Assembly (NCBI GenBank): GCA_947379865.1
Contig: CANCOY010000059.1
Location: forward strand, 1 to 24,557
From: Acetobacteraceae bacterium
GTDB lineage: Bacteria > Pseudomonadota > Alphaproteobacteria > Zavarziniales > Zavarziniaceae
Reading direction: 5' to 3'
Length of the DNA: 24,557 bases
Shown here: piece by piece, positions 14,441 to 23,170 of the stretch
Layout: each line of letters starts with the position of its first letter
Position numbering within the stretch: position 1 is the stretch's first letter
Notes under the pieces: model-generated
The model's input: the letters and a program-made list of their open reading frames with translations, nothing else
Database searches by the model: none
What the model was told of the DNA's origin: nothing
Program-made: the position numbers and the translations under genes

Positions 14441-16414
14441 ATGGAGGGGGCCTTGTCTAGTTCAAGTAGCGTGTTCAGCTCCCATGGCCTGTTGGTCAGG
14501 GTATCATTTGCCCTGGCATTGATTGGGTTCGGCCTGACCTGTGTTCCCCTGCCGGCCTCTGCGGCATTGCCTGCCGCCGTGTCCCTCAGCACGTCTGATG
14601 TAAACACCGTTCTTGCCTACGCCGCCAATGAGGCGACGCGGCGGGGTGCGAACGCGACGATTGCCGTGGTTGACCGCGTGGGCAATGTGCTCTCTGTCAT
14701 GCGCACATCGGGCCAGACGGTGCCGGTCAAGATTGGTGGTGGTCTGACCACAAGCACCGGCCTTGATGGTCTGGCGCTGGACGGCCTTGCGACGACGGAT
14801 GCCGATGCCCTTGCCGCCATCGCCAAGGCTGTGACCGGCGCATATCTCTCCAGCAGCGGCAATGCCTTCAGCACACGCACGGCCAGCCAGATCGTCCAGA
14901 AATACTTCAACCCCCAGGAGACCAACCAGCCGGGCGGCCCCCTGTTCGGGGTGCAGTTCAGCCAGTTGCCGTGTTCGGATCTGTCGGTTCGCTTTGCCTC
15001 GGCCTCTGGCACGGTTGATCCCACTCTTGGACCCAAGCGCTCGCCTCTTGGCCTGTCGGCTGATCCGGGTGGCTTCCCGCTCTACAAATCTGGTGTCGTG
15101 GTCGGTGGCGTCGGGGTGATTTCCGACGGGGCCTATAATCTTGATGCCAATATTCTCAACGTCGATGCTTCGGTTGACGAGCTGATCGCGCTGGCCGGGA
15201 CTTACAAGTTCCAGGCGCCAACGGCCATCATGGCCCAGGCTATTTCGGTCAACGGACGGTTCCTGCGCTTCAGTGATGTTGGTTATTCCAGCATCGCCCA
15301 CCCCAACAGCACACCAGCGCTGCCGAGAGGGGTCACTTATCCGGCGGTTGATGGCTACACGGCTGGTGGGTCGACGGCCATCGCTGGCCAGATCTATGGC
15401 GTTGCCGCCTCTGGCTATACGTCGAATTCGTCTACGTTCGGGACCGAGGTAGCGATCCTGACCTCCGACTCGAGCGGCACAAACCGTTATCCGCCTACGG
15501 ACTCGACCACACCGACGACGGGTTCAAACGGTGGCCTGACTGCCGCTGAAGTAACGCGAATCATTACGGAAGCCATCAAGGTGGCCAAATCCGCCCGCGC
15601 CCAGATCCGCAAGCCCGTAGGCAGCTTTGCCCAGGTGACGGTGTCTGTGGTGGACAAGGACGGCAACATTCTGGGCATTGCGCGCACGGTTGATGCGCCG
15701 GTCTTTGGCACGGATGTGTCCTTGCAGAAGGCACGCGGCGCCTTGCTGTTCTCGCGGCCCGACGCCGCGACGATCCTGAATACGGTGCAGACCAGCCAGG
15801 CGGTCCCCACGCTGTTTGCCGAGGTGCCGACCTATGTCACCCGTTTCAGGGGGTTCGTGCAGTCCAACGCCCTGTCAAACGGGGTTGCCTATTCCACGCG
15901 TGCGGTTGGCAATCTGGCCCGGCCCTTCTACCCCGACGGCTCGCCCGCCGGTGGCACCGGCCCGCTCAGCGCCACGAGCCTGGCGAAGTGGAGCCCGTTT
16001 GCCGATGGCTTTCAGCTTGACCTGATTGCAAATGATCTGGTCACCCATCTCAGCACGGCGTCGCGCGGTACCGAGGGCGACAAATGTGGTTCCACCCTGG
16101 CGACAACAACCTCGGTTGTGGCCAACGGGATCCAGATCTTTGCCGGTGGTGAGCCGATCTATCGCACCATTTCGGGCGTCTCGACACTAATCGGGGCGAT
16201 TGGCATCTCCGGCGACGGTATCGATCAGGACGACATGATCGGCTTCCTTGGTCTCGCCAAGGCATCGACGGCCCTTGGCACCGGCTTTGGCCATGCACCT
16301 GCTGCCAAGCGTGCCGATACCCTGAGCCCTTCCGGCGTTCGCCTTCGCTACGTGAATTGCCCGTTCCAGCCCTTCCTCTCATCATCGACGCAAGACGCAT
16401 GTACCGGTCTCTGA
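14441..16414 (+). CDS. Secreted protein with two GlcG/HbpS-like heme-binding domains
   Basis: The product (657 residues from the ATG) has a signal peptide: a hydrophobic stretch ending PLPASA|ALPAA. Two GlcG/HbpS (DUF336) domains follow. The first shows YAANEATRRGANATIAVVD and GNVLSVMR, then FPLYKSGVVVGGVGVISDG. The second shows EAIKVAKSARAQIRK, VTVSVVDKDGNILGIAR, SLQKARGALLFSR, and later FAGGEPIYR with LIGAIGISGDGIDQDD. HbpS binds heme and senses redox state in Streptomyces; a tandem, exported form beside multiheme cytochromes may bind heme or take part in their assembly. No CXXCH is present. The start is uncertain: GTG 14432 and ATG 14441 lack a ribosome site, whereas TTG 14453 follows GGAGGGGG. 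Its 3' end overlaps the next gene by 16 bases. Confidence 0.85.
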   Translation: MEGALSSSSSVFSSHGLLVRVSFALALIGFGLTCVPLPASAALPAAVSLSTSDVNTVLAYAANEATRRGANATIAVVDRVGNVLSVMRTSGQTVPVKIGGGLTTSTGLDGLALDGLATTDADALAAIAKAVTGAYLSSSGNAFSTRTASQIVQKYFNPQETNQPGGPLFGVQFSQLPCSDLSVRFASASGTVDPTLGPKRSPLGLSADPGGFPLYKSGVVVGGVGVISDGAYNLDANILNVDASVDELIALAGTYKFQAPTAIMAQAISVNGRFLRFSDVGYSSIAHPNSTPALPRGVTYPAVDGYTAGGSTAIAGQIYGVAASGYTSNSSTFGTEVAILTSDSSGTNRYPPTDSTTPTTGSNGGLTAAEVTRIITEAIKVAKSARAQIRKPVGSFAQVTVSVVDKDGNILGIARTVDAPVFGTDVSLQKARGALLFSRPDAATILNTVQTSQAVPTLFAEVPTYVTRFRGFVQSNALSNGVAYSTRAVGNLARPFYPDGSPAGGTGPLSATSLAKWSPFADGFQLDLIANDLVTHLSTASRGTEGDKCGSTLATTTSVVANGIQIFAGGEPIYRTISGVSTLIGAIGISGDGIDQDDMIGFLGLAKASTALGTGFGHAPAAKRADTLSPSGVRLRYVNCPFQPFLSSSTQDACTGL

Positions 16415-18294
16415 CAGCCATCCTTCTCGCGTCTGCCGCCTTTGGCAGCCTTGCGTACGCCGATGAACCGACCGGCGTTGCCGGGCGGCCCATCGCCTCA
16501 CCCTCCAGCGAGGTCAGCCAACCGGCGATTGCCGGTGAGGCATCCGCGACTGAGGAAGCGGGTTTCCTGACCCGACTGGCGCAGGTGTTCGAGCCAAGCG
16601 TGTTCGAACGCCGCCTGCCGGGTGCCGAAGCTGTGGAGCCACTGCCTGTGGACCCCAGTTCCGTGCCGCCGCCGCAGCCGAACCTGCCGGGCGAGTCCAT
16701 TCCGGTGCCGGATCGCTGGCGGATCGTGGAGACGCTTGGGATCAATACCAACATATTTGATCCCTATAATCGCAACACGCTGAAGGGTGATCGCCCGCTT
16801 TTTGACGACTGGTTCGTCAATCTGGGCATGATCTCGGACTCGATCGCGGAACCACGGGCCTTCCCGATCCCCACTGGCTTTACGGGAAGCAATCATTCGG
16901 GCGTGCACTCTACCTTCGGGTCGACCAACTCCCTGGTTCTGGCTGAGACGGCCATCTTCTCGATGTCGTTCATCAAGGGCGACACGGCCTTCATGCCGCC
17001 GGAGTACGAGATCCGTTTCGTGCCCGTGGTGAACTACATCTATGCCAATATCGCCGAGCGCGGCATTCTGCGCGCCGACCCAGCCCAGGGTTATTCGCGC
17101 ACGACCCACTTTGCCGGTCTGCAGGAAGCGTTCTTTGACTACCATCTGCGCAATGTGTCGGATCGTTATGATTTCGACTCGCTGCGTATCGGCATCCAGC
17201 CGATTTCGGCCGACTTCCGAGGCTTCCTTTTTCAGGATGCACAGCTTGGCGTCCGCCTGTTCGGTAACCGTGCCAATAACAGGTACCAGTACAATATCGG
17301 TTACTTCCGCCGGATCGAGAAGGACACGAACAGCGGCCTGAACGACATCACCAAGCCGCTGCGTCGCGACGACATCTATCTTGCAAATATCTACATGCAG
17401 GATTTCCTGGTTCCCGGCTTCACCGGTCAGGCAACGGTGATCCACAATCAGAACCATGACGGTTTTGAGGGGGGCGGAGAGCCCTATTTCGACGAGAACG
17501 GGTTCCTGGTGCGTCCGTCGCAGATTGGCGATGGCCGGCCCCATTCCTATCAGGTTACCTATTTCGGCCTCAACGGCGACGGCCACTTTGGCCGCTTCAA
17601 CCTGACGGGTTCGGGTTACTTCGCCTATGGCGCTGCTGACCACAATCCGTTCACCCTGACGCTGCCGAGCAACTCCTCGCGCACGACGATCGGGGCCTGG
17701 TTCTTTGCGGCGGAGCCGTCGTATGACTTCGACTGGATCCGCCTGCGGGGCTCGCTGCTGTATGCATCTGGCGATGGCAATCCGTCTGACGGTCATGAAG
17801 GCGGCTTTGATGCCATTCTCGAGAATCCGCAGTTTGCCGGTGCCGACTCCAGTTTCTGGATCCGCCAGCAGGTGCCGCTGATCGGTGGTGGTGGCGTTGC
17901 CCTAACCGGGCGCAATGGTCTGCTGCCGTCGCTGCGGTCATCCAAGGATGAAGGCCAGTCAAACTTCATCAATCCAGGGCTGATGCTGATTGGTGTGGGC
18001 GCTGACCTTGATCTGATGCCTGAGGTGCGCCTTAGCCTGAATGCGAACCATCTGTCCTTTGACAACACCTCTTCCCTTACCCAGTTGACCACGGCCGGAT
18101 CGAAGATCCCGCGCGAGATCGGTTACGACCTGTCGACCTCGGTGATCTACCGGCCGCTGTTTACACAGAACGTCGTGTTCCGCCTGTCCGGTGCGGCGCT
18201 GTTGCCCAGCGACAGCTTTGCCCGTCTTTACGATGAAAATGCCTCTCCGGGAGTGTTCTATTCCGTATTGGCGAACCTGGTGCTGACATACTGA
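16399..18294 (+). CDS. Outer-membrane beta-barrel protein (porin-like), operon partner of the decaheme cytochrome
   Basis: The 631-residue protein starts with a clear Sec signal, MYRSLTAILLASAAFGSLAYA|DE. A Pro-rich linker of roughly 80 residues follows. The rest has alternating polar/aromatic strands and Gly/Asn/Asp turns typical of an outer-membrane barrel, for example FNLTGSGYFAYGAAD, DWIRLRGSLLYASGDG and VVFRLSGAALL. The last residues, VLANLVLTY, end in an aromatic residue like a BAM recognition signal. I do not recognise a named family. It contains no CXXCH. Its ATG lies 16 bases inside the preceding gene and its stop shares one base with the ATG of the decaheme gene (TGATG), so translation is likely coupled. 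A role as a sheath or pore for the decaheme protein, like MtrB, is inferred from context only. Confidence 0.82.
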   Translation: MYRSLTAILLASAAFGSLAYADEPTGVAGRPIASPSSEVSQPAIAGEASATEEAGFLTRLAQVFEPSVFERRLPGAEAVEPLPVDPSSVPPPQPNLPGESIPVPDRWRIVETLGINTNIFDPYNRNTLKGDRPLFDDWFVNLGMISDSIAEPRAFPIPTGFTGSNHSGVHSTFGSTNSLVLAETAIFSMSFIKGDTAFMPPEYEIRFVPVVNYIYANIAERGILRADPAQGYSRTTHFAGLQEAFFDYHLRNVSDRYDFDSLRIGIQPISADFRGFLFQDAQLGVRLFGNRANNRYQYNIGYFRRIEKDTNSGLNDITKPLRRDDIYLANIYMQDFLVPGFTGQATVIHNQNHDGFEGGGEPYFDENGFLVRPSQIGDGRPHSYQVTYFGLNGDGHFGRFNLTGSGYFAYGAADHNPFTLTLPSNSSRTTIGAWFFAAEPSYDFDWIRLRGSLLYASGDGNPSDGHEGGFDAILENPQFAGADSSFWIRQQVPLIGGGGVALTGRNGLLPSLRSSKDEGQSNFINPGLMLIGVGADLDLMPEVRLSLNANHLSFDNTSSLTQLTTAGSKIPREIGYDLSTSVIYRPLFTQNVVFRLSGAALLPSDSFARLYDENASPGVFYSVLANLVLTY

Positions 18295-21200
18295 TGCGCA
18301 CGTTCCGCTCCCTTCTGGGCATCCTTACCCTTGGCGTCGTTCTGGTTTCAGGTGCAGGCAATGTGCCTGCGTCGGAAGCGGAGGCGCCCGTTGAACGCAC
18401 CTATGTAACAGCGCCCCCTGCGCCTTTTCAGCAGGACCCGGCCGCGGCCGCCGCCAAAAGTGCTGGCTGCGTCAGCTGCCATGCGCCCATGGACCTCACC
18501 TCCATGCACGAAAGCCCCGCCGTGCACCTTGGCTGCGTGGATTGCCATGGTGGCGATGCCTCCGTGATCAAGCCGAGCGGCAGCACCTATGTGCCTCCCG
18601 AGGTGCATGGCCCGCGCGACAGCATGAAGCACGGCGAGGAACACGGAGAGGAAGAGGCCTATTCGGACGCCGTGGCTGATCCCTCTTATGTGGCAGCCCG
18701 CAACCGCGCCCATGTCCTGCCGCGTTATCCCAAGGCCTGGTCCTGGCCCTCGGCTGCCAATCCGGTGCGCGGCTATACGCTACTGAACCGCGAGGCCCCC
18801 GAATACGTCCGCTTTGTCAATCCGTCCGACTATCGCGTGGCGCGCGAATCCTGCGGCGCCTGCCATCTGCCAGTGATTGTGGCGGCCGAGCGCAGCCTGA
18901 TGGCGACAGGTGCCATGCTCTGGGGCGGCGGTTCGTATAACAACGGCATCCTGCCCTTCAAGCGTTACATTCTTGGCGAGTCCTATACCCGCGATGGACA
19001 GGCGGCGACCGTCGTCAATCCCGTGGTACCCGACGCCAAGATGGAGGCGCGCGGCATTCTTCCCAATCTCACGGCGCTGCCAGCCTTCGAGACCATGCCG
19101 CCGTCCGACGTCTTCCGCGTTTTCGAAAAGGGTGGCCGGAACATCGTCACCCAGTTCCCGGAAATTGGCCTGCCCAATTCGCTTGGCCAGATCCAGCGCA
19201 TCGAAGAACCGGGCCGCCCTGACATCCGCCAGTCAAACCGTGGTCCGGGTACCGGCCTGCGTATCGCGGTCGCGGTGCTGAATATCCACAAGACCCGCCT
19301 GAATGACCCGAACATGTGGCTGATGGGCACCAATGATCAGCCTGGTGACTATCGCTCCAGCGGTTGCGCGGGTTGCCATGTGGTCTATGCCAACAACCGT
19401 GATCCCCGTCATTCCGGGCCCTATGCCATGTTCGGCCACACTGGCAAGAGCGCCAGCGCCGATCCGACAATCTCGAAGAGCGAAGAGGGGCACCCGCTGA
19501 AGCACGCCTTCACGCGGGCCATTCCGACCAGCCAGTGCATGGTCTGCCACATGCATCAGCCGAACATCTTCGTGAATTCGTTCCTTGGCTTCACCATGTG
19601 GGACTATGAATCCGACGCGCCCTTCATGTGGCCGAAGGAACAGAAGAACCCGACCGACGAAGAAGCCTTCCATACCCTCAGCCGTAACCCGGAAGAGGCG
19701 TCCATCCGTGGCAACTGGTCGGAACGCGAATTCCTCGATCAGGTCTCGGAGTTGAATCCGAAGCTGAAAGACACTCAGTTTGCCGATTATCACGGCCATG
19801 GCTGGAATTTCCGCGCCGTCTTCAAGCGGGACCGCAAGGGCAATCTGCTTGATGCCAAGGGCACCATGGTTGACGCCCTTGACCCGGACAAGTTCAAGAA
19901 GGCCGTTCACCTTCAGGACATCCACGTCGATTTCGGCATGCATTGCGTCGACTGCCATTTCGCCCAGGACGGCCACGGCAATGGCCACCTCCATGGCGAG
20001 GTTGCCGATGCCATCGAAATCGGCTGCAAGGACTGCCACGGTACGACCAGGGAATTCCCGACGCTCCGCACCTCCGGTCCCGCAGCCCGTCCGGGTGGCT
20101 ATGACCTTACCCTTCTGCGGACAGAAGATGGTCGCGCCCGTTTCCAGTGGCGCGGCGATCAGCTCTATCAGCGCTCAGCCCTCGATCCCAATCGCGAGTG
20201 GCGCGTGAAGCTGGTGAAGCACACGGTTACACCGGGTGACGAGGACTATAATGAAAAGGCCGCTCGTTCCAAGCTGATGTCCAAGGACCCGGCGATGAAG
20301 TGGGGTCCGGGTGTTGATCAGGCCAATCTCGCCCACAAGGACAGCGAGATGGCGTGCTTTACCTGCCATACCTCATGGACCACCAGCTGCGGTGGCTGCC
20401 ATCTGCCGATCCAGGCCAACTGGAAAACCGAGCGCCACCATTATGAAGGCGGCGAGACGCGAAACTTCGCCACCTACAACCCGCAGGTTGCGCGCGACGA
20501 CATCTTCCAGCTGGGCATTCACTCCACGGTGAAGGGCAACATCATCGCGCCGATCCGCTCGACCTCGGCACTTGTGCTGTCGTCGACCAACATCAACCGC
20601 GAGCACATCTATATCCAGCAGCCGCCAATTGCCGCCTCGGGCTATTCGAGCCAGGCGTTCGCGCCTCACTTCGCCCACACTGTGCGCACCACCGAGACCA
20701 AGACCTGCTCGGACTGCCATCTGTCGGAGAAGGACGACAACAACGCGATCATGGCGCAGCTGATGCTGCAGGGGACCAACTTCGTCAATTTCGTGGGCTT
20801 CAATGCCTGGGTTGGTGGCGAGGGTGGCATCCAGTCGGTCCAGGTGACCGAATGGAACGAGCCCCAGGCCGTGATCGGCAGCTTCCTTCACCGCTACGCC
20901 TATCCCGACAATTACGCCAAACATCTGGCCAACAACCGGGAAATCCTGGGCACGGACGAGGGCGGTGTTCATTCTCATGAGGGCGGCAACTCGCGCTGTC
21001 TTCAGCTGCGCGGCGAATACCTCTACTCAGCCGAGGGCGCCAATGGCATGCGTGTGTATGACGTCGCCTCGATTGCCAACAAGGGCATCTCGCAGCGCAT
21101 CATCACCGCACCGTTCAGCCCCCTTGGGCAGGACACGCACATTGCCTCGACCGACGCCACCTGCGTGGTCCTGCCAACGGGCCAGCCGATTGCGCCGGAA

Positions 21201-22223
21201 CGCAACCAGGGTGACCTGATGCGTGTCACCAACCAGGAGCAGCCGTTCCACGATATCTATCGCTACCTCTATATCACTGACGCCGTGGAAGGCCTGATCG
21301 TGGTCAACACGGCTGTGCTTGAGGACGGCAACCCGCTCAACAACTTCATGGAGCGGGCGGCAACCTGGAACGAGAACGGCATCCTTAAGGGGGCCCGTCA
21401 CCTCGCCATTGCGGGTGAGAACTTCTATGTCTCGACCGACCATGGTGTGGTCGTGCTAGACATGCATGATCCCCTGAAGCCCAGGCTGAAGGCGACCATC
21501 GACCTGCCGGGCGTTACCTCGACGGCGGTGCAGTTCCGCTACCTCTTTGCCACCACGTCCCGTGGCCTTGAGGTTGTCGATATCACCCATGCCGATATGC
21601 CACGTGTGGTGCCCGGTGCCAGCGTTGCCTTGGGCGATGCACGCCGGGTCTACGTTGCCCGCACCTATGCCTATGTCGCAGCGGGCAAGGATGGCTTGGC
21701 AATCATCGACGTCGAGCGCCCGGAAACGCCGAAGCTCTACGAGATGTTCACTGCCGAGGGCAAGATCACCGACGCCAATGACGTGATCGTGGGCACCACC
21801 AACGCAACGGCCTATGCCTATGTCGCTGATGGTGCCAACGGTCTGAAGGTGATTTCCCTGACGGCGCCCGACCGCCAGCCGAACTTCTATGGCTACACGC
21901 CCGAGCCCAAGCCCATCCTGGTGGCCTGGAAGCAGACGCCCTATCCGGCGCTTTCGCTCTCCAAGGGCCTCGATCGTGATCGTGGTGTTGATGAGACGGG
22001 TGGGCAGATTGCCGTGCTCGGCCGTCTTGGCTCGCGTCCGTTCAACCAGCAGGAGATGGAAAGCTTCTACCTGCGCAAGGACGGAACGCCGTGGAAGGTC
22101 AGTGACGACGTCAGGATGCAGGATTTCCTGCGCGGTGACACGGCGCCGTCAGGCCTGCCAGCGGGTGATCCCACGGCACCGGCGCAGCGCCGCGTGGGTG
22201 AGCCGGTCCCCAAGAACCGCTAA
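18294..22223 (+). CDS. Exported decaheme cytochrome c with C-terminal LVIVD beta-propeller
   Basis: The 1309-residue protein has a Sec signal (hydrophobic LLGILTLGVVLVSGAG) without a lipobox Cys. Ten CXXCH motifs begin at Cys59, 81, 187, 358, 415, 551, 578, 688, 699 and 805, with many extra His residues. From about residue 899 to 1190 six LVIVD-like repeats follow, such as EYLYSAEGANGMRVYDV, NFYVSTDHGVVVLDM, YLFATTSRGLEVVDI, YAYVAAGKDGLAIIDV and YAYVADGANGLKVISL, forming a probable beta-propeller. A tail of about 110 residues ends the protein. The hemes suggest multi-step electron transfer in the periplasm or at the outer membrane; the propeller may bind a partner or surface. The ATG overlaps the porin-like stop (TGATG). 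Cytochrome maturation genes are not in the window. Substrate and direction of electron flow are unknown. Confidence 0.92.
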   Translation: MRTFRSLLGILTLGVVLVSGAGNVPASEAEAPVERTYVTAPPAPFQQDPAAAAAKSAGCVSCHAPMDLTSMHESPAVHLGCVDCHGGDASVIKPSGSTYVPPEVHGPRDSMKHGEEHGEEEAYSDAVADPSYVAARNRAHVLPRYPKAWSWPSAANPVRGYTLLNREAPEYVRFVNPSDYRVARESCGACHLPVIVAAERSLMATGAMLWGGGSYNNGILPFKRYILGESYTRDGQAATVVNPVVPDAKMEARGILPNLTALPAFETMPPSDVFRVFEKGGRNIVTQFPEIGLPNSLGQIQRIEEPGRPDIRQSNRGPGTGLRIAVAVLNIHKTRLNDPNMWLMGTNDQPGDYRSSGCAGCHVVYANNRDPRHSGPYAMFGHTGKSASADPTISKSEEGHPLKHAFTRAIPTSQCMVCHMHQPNIFVNSFLGFTMWDYESDAPFMWPKEQKNPTDEEAFHTLSRNPEEASIRGNWSEREFLDQVSELNPKLKDTQFADYHGHGWNFRAVFKRDRKGNLLDAKGTMVDALDPDKFKKAVHLQDIHVDFGMHCVDCHFAQDGHGNGHLHGEVADAIEIGCKDCHGTTREFPTLRTSGPAARPGGYDLTLLRTEDGRARFQWRGDQLYQRSALDPNREWRVKLVKHTVTPGDEDYNEKAARSKLMSKDPAMKWGPGVDQANLAHKDSEMACFTCHTSWTTSCGGCHLPIQANWKTERHHYEGGETRNFATYNPQVARDDIFQLGIHSTVKGNIIAPIRSTSALVLSSTNINREHIYIQQPPIAASGYSSQAFAPHFAHTVRTTETKTCSDCHLSEKDDNNAIMAQLMLQGTNFVNFVGFNAWVGGEGGIQSVQVTEWNEPQAVIGSFLHRYAYPDNYAKHLANNREILGTDEGGVHSHEGGNSRCLQLRGEYLYSAEGANGMRVYDVASIANKGISQRIITAPFSPLGQDTHIASTDATCVVLPTGQPIAPERNQGDLMRVTNQEQPFHDIYRYLYITDAVEGLIVVNTAVLEDGNPLNNFMERAATWNENGILKGARHLAIAGENFYVSTDHGVVVLDMHDPLKPRLKATIDLPGVTSTAVQFRYLFATTSRGLEVVDITHADMPRVVPGASVALGDARRVYVARTYAYVAAGKDGLAIIDVERPETPKLYEMFTAEGKITDANDVIVGTTNATAYAYVADGANGLKVISLTAPDRQPNFYGYTPEPKPILVAWKQTPYPALSLSKGLDRDRGVDETGGQIAVLGRLGSRPFNQQEMESFYLRKDGTPWKVSDDVRMQDFLRGDTAPSGLPAGDPTAPAQRRVGEPVPKNR

Positions 22224-22229
22224 GCCCGG

Positions 22230-23006
22230 TCAGGCCGCATAGAGCCAGACCAGCCAGCCAGCCAGCGCGAGGAACGGCCCAAAGGGCAGTTCCTCGTCCC
22301 GGGCGACAGGCCGCCGCAGGATGAGGCGGAGGGCGGCATAGGCAAGCCCTCCCATGCTGCTGAGCAGGATGACCCAGGGCAGACCCTGCCAGCCCACCCA
22401 CAGGCCAAGGGCGCCAATCAGCTTCACGTCCCCCAGGCCCAGCCCCTCGCGCCCTTGCAGACGCGCGAAGGCAAAGGCAACCCCGGCCAGAACCCCTGCG
22501 CCCAGAGCGCCACCGATCAGCCTGTCGGCCACCGTCTCTGGCGCCAGCAGTATCCCGCCGCCAAGCCCGATCACGGCCACCGCCAGGACGAGGGGATCGG
22601 GCAATAGACCCGTTCGCAGATCGATGGCAGCCAGGGTCAGCAACAGCCAGCCAAGGGCACAGGCAAAGGCCAGCATCCAGCCCGTGAAGATCACGCCGGC
22701 CAAAGCGGCAAGCAGGAGGCAGCCGGCCTCAATGGCCGGATGAACCGGGTCGATCGCTGCGCTGCAATGCCGGCACCTCCCGCGCAGGGCGAGCCAACTG
22801 GCAAGCGGCACCAGTTCCAATGCCCCCAGTTGCGTGCCACAGCCATCGCAGCGCGACCGACCGGTTAGCACGGCGCCCATGGCAGGTGCCCTGACCACCA
22901 GCGTCGCGAGAAAGCTGCCCACGACCGGTGCCAGCAGCAGCGCCGCCAGCAGGTCCCCGTGCCCGAGTTCCGCCAGAACCGCTTCCAGATTGCCAATGCC
23001 GATCAT
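22230..23006 (-). CDS. Prepilin peptidase (type 4 prepilin leader peptidase, A24 family)
   Basis: This 258-residue polytopic inner-membrane protease cleaves the leader of type IV pilins or type II secretion pseudopilins and N-methylates the new terminus. The N-terminal GSFLATLVVR segment precedes a cytoplasmic domain with two Cys pairs (Cys53/56 and Cys78/81), as in PilD/GspO. The two catalytic Asp residues are Asp129 in AIDLRTGLLPD and Asp193 in GLGLGDVKLIGALG. EELPFGPFLA marks the last membrane segment. Several hydrophobic stretches fit about eight helices. The ATG follows GGAGAATGGCAA. It ends six bases from the convergent decaheme gene and is not next to pilin or gsp genes in the window, so pilD versus gspO cannot be decided. 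Confidence 0.92.
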   Translation of the reverse strand: MIGIGNLEAVLAELGHGDLLAALLLAPVVGSFLATLVVRAPAMGAVLTGRSRCDGCGTQLGALELVPLASWLALRGRCRHCSAAIDPVHPAIEAGCLLLAALAGVIFTGWMLAFACALGWLLLTLAAIDLRTGLLPDPLVLAVAVIGLGGGILLAPETVADRLIGGALGAGVLAGVAFAFARLQGREGLGLGDVKLIGALGLWVGWQGLPWVILLSSMGGLAYAALRLILRRPVARDEELPFGPFLALAGWLVWLYAA

Positions 23007-23170
23007 TTGCCATTCTCCGCCATGGTCGGCCCGCCTGCCGTCACCGGTCAGGGAGTGAAGCCCGGGGCCAACGCCCGCGCAATCACCCCGCTTGCGCGCG
23101 GGAGGTGCATGGACCGTTTCCCTGCCCCCCGGCTCGACTAAGATGGCGCCCGGAGATGAAGGAGACGCCA

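Noticed and set aside
21948..21968. The decaheme protein contains ALSLSKG, the translation of a dispersed repeat common in sphingomonad genomes
   Set aside because: The DNA differs from the repeat I remember at many positions, the frame is uninterrupted, and the surrounding residues read as normal protein, so a chance or conserved motif is more likely.
22216..22230. ACCG...CGGT inverted repeat at the decaheme/prepilin peptidase junction
   Set aside because: The stem is only four base pairs.
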